From: Raphanus sativus
Lineage: Eukaryota > Streptophyta > Magnoliopsida > Brassicales > Brassicaceae
Length of the DNA: 64,000 nucleotides
Assembly (NCBI RefSeq): GCF_000801105.2
Contig: NC_079514.1
Location: 7,998,001-8,062,000 of the forward strand
Direction of reading: 5' to 3'
In this document: positions 49,474-60,188 of the stretch, one piece after another
How the letters are laid out: the number at the start of each line of letters is the position of its first letter
Numbering within the stretch: position 1 is the first letter of the stretch
Notes under the pieces: generated by a model
What the model saw: the letters and a program-made list of their open reading frames with translations, nothing else
Database searches by the model: none
Told to the model about the DNA's origin: nothing
Position numbers and translations under genes: made by a program

Positions 49474-50889
49474 ATGGCTTCTCCTCCTCCCTTCTTCTTC
49501 CTTATTTTCCTCTCCATCGTCACCGCCGTCAAACTACCTCTCACTCATTTCTCCCACAACACAGACCAACTACCCAACAACGACCCTTACCTCGCTCTCC
49601 GCCGTCTCGCCGATTCCTCCATCGCCAGAGCCCAACAGCTCAAACAACCCAGCTCCATCAAACCCAACGAAGATCCTCTCTTCGCCTCCTCCTCCGCCGC
49701 CGTGAAATCCCCTCTTACTCCCAAAAGCTACGGTGGTTACTCAGTCTCGCTCAGCTTTGGCACTCCGTCGCAAACCATCCCTTTCGTGTTCGACACCGGA
49801 AGCAGCCTCGTCTGGTTCCCTTGCACCTCAAGGTATCTCTGCTCCGGATGCAATTTCCCGGGTCTGGATCCGACCCGGATCTCCAAATTCGTCCCCAAGA
49901 GCTCTTCCTCCTCACGCGTCATCGGGTGCCAGAATCCGAAATGCAGATTCCTATTCGGATCCGATGTTAAATGCAGAGGATGCCACCCGAATACCCGTAA
50001 CTGCACCGTCCCTTGTCCACCGTACATTCTCCAATACGGATTAGGATCAACGGCTGGGATTTTACTATCCGAAACACTCAATTTCGCGGATCTAACCGTA
50101 CCCGATTTCGTCATCGGATGCTCTATTCTCTCGACCCGACAACCCGCTGGTATCGCCGGGTTCGGACGAGGACCCGAGTCGCTCCCTTCGCAGATGAATC
50201 TCAAGAGATTCTCTCACTGCTTGGTCTCCCGTCGGTTCGACGACACGAAAGTCAGCACCGATCTGGATCTGGATACCGGGTCGGGTCATAAAACCGGGTC
50301 AAAAACTCCGGGTCTCAGCTACACGCCGTTTCGTAACAACCCGAACGCCTCCTCCAACGCTGCGTTTCTCGAGTACTACTACCTTAGTCTCCGTCGAATC
50401 TACGTCGGAAGCAAGCGCGTGAAGGTTCCCTACAAGCTCTTAGCGCCCGGACCCGACGGAAACGGAGGATCCATCGTCGATTCCGGGTCCACGTTCACTT
50501 TCATGGAGCGACCCGTTTTCGAGCTCGTCGCCGAGGAATTCGCGGCGCAGATGTCGAATTACAGCCGGGAAAAGGAGCTGGAGAAGATCACCGGACTCGG
50601 GCCGTGCTTCAACATCTCCGGCGAGGGATCAGTGACGGTGCCGGAGTTAACGTTCGAGTTCAAAGGCGGAGCGAAAATGGAGTTGCCGCTGTCTAATTAC
50701 TTCACGCTCGTCGGAAGCGTTGATAACGTCTGTTTAACGGTGGTTTCTGATAACGCCGTTAGTACCGCCGGTGGTGGTCGGAGAGGTCCGGCGATTATTC
50801 TCGGGAGCTTTCAGCAACAGAACTATCACGTGGAGTATGACTTGGAGAATGACAGGTTTGGGTTCGCGAGGAAGAAGTGCAGCCCGTGA
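49474..50889 (+). CDS. Secreted pepsin-like aspartic protease (A1 family, nepenthesin-type)
   Basis: An intronless 471-aa frame. The start is the ATG at 49474, opening a hydrophobic signal peptide (MASPPPFFFLIFLSIVTAVK); in-frame upstream residues are leader. The first catalytic motif is FDTGSSLVW with Asp107, the second VDSGSTFTF with Asp336. A Cys-rich nepenthesin-type insert (CSGCNF ... CQNPKCRF ... CRGCHPNTRNC) follows the first motif. The C-terminus, IILGSFQQQNYHVEYDLENDRFGFARKKC, is split here as IILGSFQQQN and RFGFARKKC. The family acts in the apoplast or cell wall. It corresponds to At3g52500 (from memory), and its neighbour SMXL3 (At3g52490) supports this. GC-rich coding bias contrasts with the surrounding DNA. 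Confidence 0.93.
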   Translation: MASPPPFFFLIFLSIVTAVKLPLTHFSHNTDQLPNNDPYLALRRLADSSIARAQQLKQPSSIKPNEDPLFASSSAAVKSPLTPKSYGGYSVSLSFGTPSQTIPFVFDTGSSLVWFPCTSRYLCSGCNFPGLDPTRISKFVPKSSSSSRVIGCQNPKCRFLFGSDVKCRGCHPNTRNCTVPCPPYILQYGLGSTAGILLSETLNFADLTVPDFVIGCSILSTRQPAGIAGFGRGPESLPSQMNLKRFSHCLVSRRFDDTKVSTDLDLDTGSGHKTGSKTPGLSYTPFRNNPNASSNAAFLEYYYLSLRRIYVGSKRVKVPYKLLAPGPDGNGGSIVDSGSTFTFMERPVFELVAEEFAAQMSNYSREKELEKITGLGPCFNISGEGSVTVPELTFEFKGGAKMELPLSNYFTLVGSVDNVCLTVVSDNAVSTAGGGRRGPAIILGSFQQQNYHVEYDLENDRFGFARKKCSP

Positions 50890-52655
50890 GTTCCCAGGGG
50901 TGAATTTGGAAATTTGACTTTTTAAAAAAAATTAAACCAATTTTATGATTTAATTTCTTTTCCAGATAAAAAGGTTGTTAAAATGTTTGTAACTATGAGA
51001 AATATATTAAGTAGTAAAATAAAATTTCAAATTTAGCTTGTGATTAATTGGATGCTAAAAGTTGTGGACGATGGAAACCAACATGTGAAGCATATAGGCA
51101 TTATGCCTTGTCGGAAAAAAGAAGAAGATGGATGCATGCTGCTAATACAGTGATACCACGTCGATGTCCGTTGGCAGAAAATAACCAAACCAGCCCATTA
51201 TACATTCCATTAATGACAGGAAAGAAAGTTGCACACTTGCACCTCCTACTCATGCCAGCTACAGAAAGTACCTAAGATTGAGATATTTTATGTTTTAATA
51301 ATGTGATTGCTATTGGTTTATGTTTCTGGCGCGATCAGTGTAATTTGTTGTCAGTGTAATCAGTGTGATTTCTTTTTGTTTGTCAACCAGAGTAATCAGG
51401 GTAATTAAAAATTGCATTTAAAGTACTAAACAAACATACTTATCAGAATAGAAATATAGGAAACTTTCTTGCTCGAGTATGTGTTCAAGGCTTTTTATAA
51501 CATTTTATAAGCTTAAAAGACTTATAAGCAATGTCACTAAATTTTACATTCCGAATCTGATCAAAACCGTTACGGTTGCACATAGATGCGGCTGTCCGAG
51601 TGAGGGCAGTGTAAAGCCAAGATGCAGCTGGCTGGACTTACTTCAGCTGAAACTGGTCCAGAGGAATACAAGATAAGTGTTCAAGCTTTCAGATCATGAC
51701 CATTGTTATAGTATCTGTCAATATCTTTTTTAACAACCAACATATTGTTTTGGTAAACGATTCACCGTACTTCTTAAATAAATATGAACTCATATGGTGA
51801 CAAATAGATCATATACCTAAGATCGATAAGATTTTGTTTTACAATCATTGCTAGAAATGTTAAATGATCATTTTGAAGCTCTGAATAATCCAACCGCTTA
51901 AACAATTAAGAGGTTTTATGTAGGGACAGTTAATGGGCCTTAGCCCTCAACTTATGGGCTCAATAAAAACACATGTATATTGGGGTTAAATTTATTTTTC
52001 TCATTTTGCGCTGGATCAGGATCGGAATATTTTTGGACTCGCTTGAATTTTCAAGGCTTACAAAGTAAGTAACGAGTTTAAAGCGAGCAACGAGTTTAAA
52101 CCGAGTAACGAATTATAATGCCTAGTCTTAATACGTACAATTATCTCAAGAGAAGGTGTTAGAGAAAAAATCTCGCATTAAAAATATACAAAGGATTTGA
52201 GTGATATATAAAGGACTTGGATCCCTCTACTTACCGTCAATTAATTTTAAGTTGAAAGGTCAAAAAAATTATTTGGTATCAAAATGACTGATAAGAAATC
52301 TGTAAAAAAACAAAAATATCCTTCCAAACATGAATGGAAAGTATGTGGCAAAGATCAAATTAGAAAATCTTAGAAATTATTGTGGGACACGAGATGAATG
52401 TGGTCCTTAGTCTGAAGAAAAAAATATGAAATATCAAACTGAGTCTCACATCAAAAACTAGACAAAATATATCTAATATATAAAGAGAAGTTCAAATCTA
52501 ATTTGTACCATGCATTTTGGAAAAGAATTCAGAAATAAATTCATGTAAACAGTTTATAAAACTCAAAATGGACAATATCGTTCTAATTAGATAAATATTT
52601 AATTGGACTTAGACTCACATAAACCCAACAATCAGTCAGAGCAGAGTCAGCAGAC
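50890..52655. other. Intergenic DNA
   Basis: 3' flank of the protease gene, then AT-rich DNA with no recognised gene or RNA. A small imperfect CAGTGTAAT(T/C) repeat lies near 51335-51370. Confidence 0.45.
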
Positions 52656-53089
52656 TTTTTTTTTTTTGAATTACCAGATTATATTAAGAACCATAAGGCT
52701 TAAAGAGTCTAGCCCATAGGCAATACAACAGAAGGAACTTTGGTCTTAAGGGCCAATTTAGCTAAAGCATCAGCATTCCTGTTTTGAGAACGAGGAATGT
52801 GAACGAAGAAGATAGAGTCAAAACCACAGGAGAGGTTCTTGATGTCTTGTAAGAGACCAAAGAATTCCTTGATTTGGGTTTTGTTGTTGATTGCTCTGAT
52901 GAGCGTTTCGCAATCGGAGTGGATAGTGATGGATTGGATTCCCATTGATGATGCCGCTTCCAATCCCCATCGAAGCGCTAGGGTTTCTCCCATTAGGGGA
53001 GATGAGATGAAGTCGAGGCGTCGTGAGCCTGATCGTGGAAGGGGAACTTCCGTAACAAGTTGGGTGCTAACTCGCGGTATCATAAACAT
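52656..53089 (-). mobile_element. 5'-truncated LINE: RNase H (RVT_3) domain with poly(A)
   Basis: Minus strand. About 126 codons of a ribonuclease H-like domain: the acidic set appears in MGETLALRWGL, IHSDCETLI and NRNADALAKLAL. A stop is at 52709. A 12-bp poly-T (52656-52667, poly(A) on the element strand) marks the 3' end. This is the C-terminal part of a plant non-LTR retrotransposon polyprotein; reverse transcriptase and endonuclease are missing. No target duplication was found. Confidence 0.8.
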
Positions 53090-54089
53090 CTATATCTGAC
53101 ATTCTAGTTGTTATCTAGCTATCACCACATATCGAAGAATTTTGCTTGGAGATCAGATACCTTCTGACTTTCACTACTTTTGTTCTTTCATTTCTGTTTT
53201 TCATATAAAGAAGAACTCATCATGTGTTTCATGTGATAGGACTTTTCCAACACATGTTCACTGCATAATAGCAAATGCTCGATTTCGTGGAGATTATGGA
53301 TTCACATATGTATCCGATGATGTGATATGATACATGTGCCGTTCAGCTAGCTTAAACTCTTCGAAAATATATAGGAACAAGTGATGAGGAATACATGCCA
53401 CCGCTTTGGATTCTTAACTAATATATTTGAACCAAAGCGAACATTTTTTGGCTAAAATTTATTTTATAAATAAATAAACATGTTGTAATATAATTAAGTG
53501 CATAACATTAGATTAAGAAGGCTGTCATGTCAAAATTAGGACAACTTTTCTCCATTCCTCCTTTAATCTTTAAAGTTTATCTTTCTTTCTTAAAGTTAGG
53601 CCGTCCAACGGAGAATTATGCCTTAATCTATTCCAATATATATCTTTCTCTCCCTCTTGCTAGTTCTATTCGTTTTTTTCTTCCACATGGTCACACCGGG
53701 AGAATAAAGATGCTTATTTTGAATGCTCAGAAAGCTAAGAAAAAACAAAATGGATCCCCTTTCGATTAGATAATCCCATAATTTGCTTTTAGTACTTGAT
53801 TTGGTGATAAGACTGCCTTATTTTGAAATTGTTTAACAATATTACTATTGTATGTCCATGTAAATTCCTGGGAAATTGTTTGATTTGATAGAAACCTTTG
53901 GGAAAAGTCATGCCGAAGTGACAGAACACGTATGATCTTTAAGTTTCATCCAAATTCAAAATCAGTTTCGGTGTCACGTAAGACAAGCAATACCCTAGCT
54001 TTTAGCAACAAAAGAAAAAAAAGACAAGCAATACCCTAGTTTAAAAAAAAAAAAAATTTGATGCAAAACATTTTTTTTTTCTAAACAAA
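53090..54089. other. Intergenic DNA
   Basis: May include a short further stretch of the LINE at its start. Otherwise no gene, RNA or repeat terminus is recognised. Confidence 0.4.
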
Positions 54090-54530
54090 AGGCCAAACTC
54101 TTCAAAAGTTGATATAAAATTAACTAAAAGCTTTGGAATGGAGAGAGTGATCGAATTTACGATGTGTTTTTCATTCTGGCGAACATATATAAGTGCTTTA
54201 GAATCATATGGGGTCCGGTCCTGGTTAAAGCATTCACATTGTGACTATCCTGGTCACACACTTTCTTGAAAGGATTCGGTTACACAAACGATGTTCTTTT
54301 TGGTGTGACGGAGGTTGAATGTTTTTTGTTGGGGTAAACAAAATTAGTTAAGTATTAATTAGAGGATAAAGTTTGATTGGAGTGTGCCAGAAGAAACTAT
54401 CTATATTCTTTTGCTTTCTTTCGTTCAAAACACTTCTGCATTCAAATGATTTTGGTTTCAACTTTGTATGTCTTTGGTCTAAGCTCATAACAAAGCCCTT
54501 TCTTTTTTTTCCCCTAATAAATGCGGACTG
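54090..54530 (+). repeat. Direct repeat unit 1
   Basis: About 440 bp similar to 55425-55449 plus 56289-56680. Shared phrases in order include GGCCAAACTC, AAGTGCTTTAGAATC, TTGAAAGGATT-type, GGTTGAATG-type, CATTCAAATGATTTTGGT and TCTAAGCT. Noncoding and moderately diverged. Confidence 0.75.
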
Positions 54531-55424
54531 CGTGGAAAGAACAATCGCCCGTTTCAGTTTAACGTGTAAGCAGAGCCGTACTAACGTTTATGCTTGCCCA
54601 AGCCAATCACAAAAAAAAATCAACAAAAATAATTAAAATACTCAACTAAAAGAATAGTAATTAAGGTTTTACCATTAAATTTTATAACTATTTTAGATAG
54701 AGTAATTAAACTACCCAATGCCTTTTGCTGCCCTGATCAAACAAAAATAAATTTTTTATCAACTTTACATTTTTAAAAATATTTTAAAAGTGCATTCAAA
54801 ACTATAAATGACAACCAATTTAATTACTCTAGTTCTTTGATAATTAACAATTGTCTATTTCTGTTATTTAGGAAACCATGTTTTCATTATAATTCCATGT
54901 TTTTAATTCTAATTATCCCAGTTCTTTGTTTTATAATTAAATTATGCTTTTGTTAATAATGAATAATGCCCTTGATCTTTAAAAAAAGTTGCTGCCTGAA
55001 GCCTATGTTTCCTTTTTATCCTATGGAGGCATGGATTGCGTGTAAGAGTGATTATTTTATTGCAAAACAAAAGTGGGAAATGGAATAATAAATAGACAAA
55101 AAGTGATTATTTAATAAATGGATTAATCAATTTTTTGTTTTTTCATCATTCTATTTCTCACTTTATTTTGCAGAAAATTACAGAGCGGAGTTGAAAATAC
55201 TCTAAGAACATTTATATCTCCATTCTATATTATATTCTATTTATAAAATAAATGGAGTGGGTAATCTGTAAATGGAATGGAAAATATGTAAATAAAGTGG
55301 AAAATGGAATAATAGATAAAAAAAAATAAAAGCATTACTCTATTTATTCTGCCCTAACAAACACAATACTCGGTAAGTAATTTTTAAAATCTGATGCAAA
55401 ATATTCTGTGTTGTTTTGTAAAAG

Positions 55425-56680
55425 GCCAAACTCATCAAAAGCTGATGGCCAGGGGCGGACCCACCTTAATTGTACCTGTGGCACGTGCCACATACGACTT
55501 AAATTATTTTTATGTAACAGACAATATACATAGAAGGCAATGTAGCTAAGTTGGTGGCGAAGGCTACATTGTGCCCCACACATACTCGGTTCGAACCAAT
55601 GTGTTGCATTTCTGTACTTTCAATTTTTCTACAACTTTTAATTACTATTTCATCCAAAAAATTTCTTTTGATTTTGTTACCATAACCATTTTCAACAACT
55701 GTTTTATTTCTGTTTTTAATAGAAAAATTTCTCATTAAATATGATTGCATTATCATAAATATTACATTTGTGATGAAAATGAGTAAACCAAATCTCTTAA
55801 ATTATTTCTATAAATTTATAAATCTAACAGTTTCCATTAAATATTAAATCCTAAACGATAATTCATAGACCCAAATATTAAAGTATTGTTTACCTAATTT
55901 TCTTTTTGAAAAATGGTATCCAACTTATAGTATTTCAGTCACTTTTTAATATTAATTTTTTCAAAATAAAAGTTCATAGTTTGTTAATATTTAACTTTGA
56001 CAATTATTTTTATTAAGATTATTATTCAACAGTTAGAAAAAACTAAAAGGAATAAATTTTTATAATGAAATTACTATATATATGCATATAATTTAATGAT
56101 ATTATTGAAAATGAATATTTAAAATTAAAAAAATATCTCTTTATATTTTATTCATTTTTAAAAATTAATAACTAATGTATTTTTTAAAATATAGTTTAAA
56201 TCAGTTAATTTAGTTATATTTATATAATATAGATTTATATATTGTGCCCCACATCAAATTATTTTCTGGGTCCGCTCTTGTTGATGGCTACATTGGCTAA
56301 ATCTTAAGCAAGTGGACTGGATAGATGGGTTAATTTCCCATTTTGTTCTTCTCGTAAACGCAAGTGCTTTAGAATCTGGGGTCTGATCCTCGTTAAAGCA
56401 ATTCACATTTGACTGTTGTGGTCATAAACTTTCTCGAAAGGATTGGTTTATGCAGATAGAATTTTTTTCTTTTCTGATATAGTTTGAATATTTTGGTTAG
56501 GGCAAACAAAATTTGTTAACATTTATTAAAAGGTATAGGGTTGATTGGGTGTGCCTGAGGCAACCATCTAATTCCTTTGCTCTCATCATTCTAAACACTT
56601 TTGCATTCAAATGATTTTGGTCGTCCTTTGAGTCTCTTTTGTGTCTAAGCTAATAAATACAGCCCCTTTTCTCCACTTTT
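55425..56680 (+). repeat. Direct repeat unit 2, split by a hAT-like insertion
   Basis: Second copy of the 54090 unit. The 831-bp element at 55450-56280 interrupts it after AAAAGCTGATGGC, which confirms the insertion boundaries independently of its terminal repeats. Confidence 0.75.
55450..56280. mobile_element. hAT-like element with 8-bp duplication and internal Pol III-like boxes
   Basis: Left terminus CAGGGGCGGACCCA; reverse-complemented right terminus CAAGAGCGGACCCA. The flanking 8-bp duplication is CTGATGGC (55442-55449) and TTGATGGC (56281-56288), one mismatch. This end type belongs to plant hAT elements. Near the left end lie a box A-like TAGCTAAGTTGGTGG (55543-55557) and a box B-like GGTTCGAACC (55588-55597). 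No transposase; the remainder is AT-rich. Confidence 0.72.
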
Positions 56681-59600
56681 TCTGTCTTATAAACAGAGTT
56701 TGTGCTTATTAGTGTTACAAAAAAAACGGAGTTTGTGTTTATTCTCACAACTTTTCCATTTTTCTGTCTTGTAAGCATATATCCACGTCTATGTAACCTC
56801 ATGAAAACCTCTAATTTTTCATCCAAGGGACTAGAAAACTAATTGATCTATACGTAATCTAATACGTTAGCAAGTTTATAATATTTATTTAGCCCAGTTA
56901 ACGTTTATAACGATAAATAAAAGAAATAAAAGCTCTTTTGTGTGTGACCTAACGTTCACAGTAATTGGTTATGTCATATTATCTTCCAGAAAAAACATAT
57001 AATCATGTTTGAATTTCAACATGTTCACTTGCTTTTCCTGAATAATGATTGTAGGATCATTTCTGTCTTTGTTCTATGGCACAACATATTTGTGTTTTTT
57101 CTCATTTTGAGTTGATAGGTATATGCATGGGTATATGATGCTTTAACTTCTTTTGTAGAAGCATTGGGCGAGGAAGTTAGTGTGGTAAAACTTATTGCAG
57201 GGAATACTGGCTTTCAGGTGAAGGCTTACATAAAATAAGTAAAAAAATTGTTAAAAAGATGATTGGGGAATTGAAGGAATATCTCTTGTTTCTAGTGAGG
57301 ATATTTTAATTCTATACTTGTTTTCTTCAATTTCCATCATAAGCAGATATAATATATTTACTATTTTATTAGTCTTTTAGGACATAGATACTATAGTGGG
57401 AATATAGCTTTTTTTTTTTTTTTTTGACGGCAGTGGGAATATAGCTTATATGATTCTGTTACCGAAGTATATAAATCTTATCGAAAATTCCTAGTCGAGT
57501 TGAATGGTGGTGCATTTTTCTCTTCTTTCTATGCAGTGGCATGCTTCATGTGTTAGAGAGAGATATTTTCATCGAATTAGAAGTATAATGGTAAAGCTCT
57601 TTGTACCAATTACTGCAATGATCTCATGTTTGAATAATTCATACTCGGAATCATTTCTTTTGTTAAATAAATTTAAACAATTCCTAGTCACTTTATATTA
57701 TGGGGGTCTTTATTGAACAATTAAATGAATTTGTATTTTCTCAATGGATTCTTGAAAGATTTGATAGGCATCTGCATCTGTTTAAATTTGTTTGCGTATA
57801 TATCTAGTGTTATCAAGTTAAGATATAAAATCATAAATTACATTTTGGTTAATGGTCCGAGAATCAAACAATTCTTATCTCTTAATTATGTTGCAATTAT
57901 ATAATACTGAGTCCAGTTCTGCTTCTATGAATAAATATATGATGTTTTCTTGAATAACCTATTTACTATTATTTTGATTTGGGCGTGAGTTCCTGTTACT
58001 GACTGAAACTTTGATTACATTAGGCACATGAAAATGATTGGTCGTGTTGATAGCAGATACAATCAAAGACTGTCCCCACCAAGAGACTGGCTTGTGCGCT
58101 TTCTTTTAATACTTTTCTTGTTCAAAACACCTTCGTTTCTCTTCTCTCTCGTTTTTAAAATGAAAGTTATGGTCCAAAAGCTACACACTTTTATGAAATT
58201 AACGAAAGCTAATGATGTCCGTGATGGGTCAGATGGTTTGATTAGCTCTTTAGTGTTTTTAGGGGGTTGAGTTTCTAAATACCATACAAGAAAATAATTA
58301 AATTCAAAGACCAGGGTAGTGTGATCCTTGTGTTGTTTTGTGTTTCTTGCCCCTAAGCGTTAGAATGGTAAGAAATGATCATGCTTGATAGTATTTGGAA
58401 ACTGAAGTACGAATTTCAATATCATTTCAGATGTGTACTTGGCTGAGAAAACATAGTCTTGAACGTTTTCCTTTTCCAAAGTTTGATAGGCTGAAAACTG
58501 CATGATTGGTTACCAGTCTTCAATATTGTTCATCAAGCAAGTGACTTGTGATTATCTTTTGGAATGGAATTTGGAATTTTATTTTTCTTGTTTATTGATA
58601 ACTACTATTACTTGGCATTTGGCAATGATATTGTAAATTTATTCATTTACTATCTTAAGGAATACATGTTAACACTTAATAAAATACTGGAACTTGATCT
58701 GCGCTCCCGGGAAAGTGTTTGATTTAACTTGTATTCAACGTAAACTTATAAATCCCTGGTTTAATATAAATTTCGTGTATATTTTTATATTTTGTAATTT
58801 ATATATAGAGTAGAATGTATTATTTTATAATATAGATATTTGATAATAATTTTTATTAACTTGATGCAATTTGATGTAATTGTACTATTCATCTATTAAC
58901 CTATTGTTTTTATTAATTTATTTTAAAATGAAAAACATACTAAAATTTTAAGTTTTTGCATTAGTTTTCTATGAATTTTTATTAATTTTATGATATTTAT
59001 TTTCTTGAAAATTGTACTCTCGAAATTTTTATATTTGACTAAACTAAATAATGTAATATTATATTTAAAAATTGTTTTATATAATATATATTTCAGTTTG
59101 TGTTTTCTTTTTTATCACAAAGAAACAACAACAATTGTAGTTAATTAATTTAAATTTATTTTAAATGTAGTGTTAGAATTTATAAATAAAAAAGATACAA
59201 AAAGGAACTATTTAATTTATTGTAATGCAATAGCTAAATTTGTAAATAAAATGAAATAATTAATCTGATATCAATATTTTCAAATAATTTTCATTTATTT
59301 TGCTATTCATGTTTATAAACAGTACCCAAAGTTACTCAAATTTAATAATATAGATGTTGCTTGAATAAAACCAAAAATTCTTTAAAAAAACTATGATTAT
59401 TGACACATTGTTGGCTAATACATATATATACACACACACTAGTCTGTTCATTCCGATGTTTTGGTGGCTCCTATGTTGTTGCTTACTTGTGATGCTGAGT
59501 TTAGCTTACGTGACTGGATTTAGATTACGAGACTGTTGTCTGAAAAGGTGGTGGGACTTGGCTAGTAGTAGCTTAAGGTGTTAAAGGAGAGACTGATGCC

Positions 59601-60001
59601 CCTGATTATATCCCAAATATTTTCTTCAAATGTTATTGGGGTTATTATTTAATATTTATGTATCATATAAATGAATGATGATTTGCATCTTTAATTAGGT
59701 TCTTTTCTAATAAGTGATACACTTTGCAGAAAAGAGAGAGACCCACTAGCTGCAGTACCCATTACATCTTTTTTTTTGTGAAACTTGAGAAAGAAAAGAA
59801 TATAAGGGCAAAGCTGAGTTACCTTTGCCTTTTGAAACTTGCTTTGTCATCACATGCATTCCACTTTGCACTACAAAATCCACTTTGGACCCTGAAAAAA
59901 AACCCAAATTTTGCCTCTATCACAAGAAAAGCATACACATTTTCTCCTCCCTCATTATATTTGATGACCAAACACTTCTCTTTCTTTCCACATCTTCCCT
60001 T

Positions 60002-60004
<3 letters not shown>
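56681..60004. other. Long AT-rich intergenic region upstream of SMXL3
   Basis: No recognisable gene or repeat terminus. A 15-20 bp T run lies near 57411-57425. Short open frames (57504-57716, 58028-58270, 59724-60053) have no recognisable domain. The last ~300 bp are probably the SMXL3 promoter and leader. Confidence 0.45.

Positions 60005-60032
<28 letters not shown>
60005..60032. repeat. (CT)14 microsatellite in SMXL3 leader
   Basis: Uninterrupted CT repeat about 155 bp upstream of the SMXL3 start codon, within the probable 5' UTR or core promoter. Confidence 0.9.
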
Positions 60033-60034
<2 letters not shown>

Positions 60035-60188
60035 TCTAAGGTTTAATACTTAGCCCATATCCATATATAGACAGTCAATAGATCCTTTTTCTTTGGGTGC
60101 TTTCATTATCTAAGAATGAAGCTATATCCTTGAAGCCTTTACCATAGACCTCTCACTTCTCAGTGCTAGCTATATTAGGGCTGTCACC

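Noticed and set aside
55537..55610. A genuine tRNA gene at the box A/box B motifs
   Set aside because: No acceptor stem or anticodon arm can be folded from the sequence by eye, and it sits inside a hAT-like element. Treated as tRNA-like boxes only.
59724..60053. Small plus-strand frames just upstream of SMXL3
   Set aside because: Their ends are CT-repeat translation in the probable SMXL3 leader. Possible upstream ORFs at best, with no conservation evidence.
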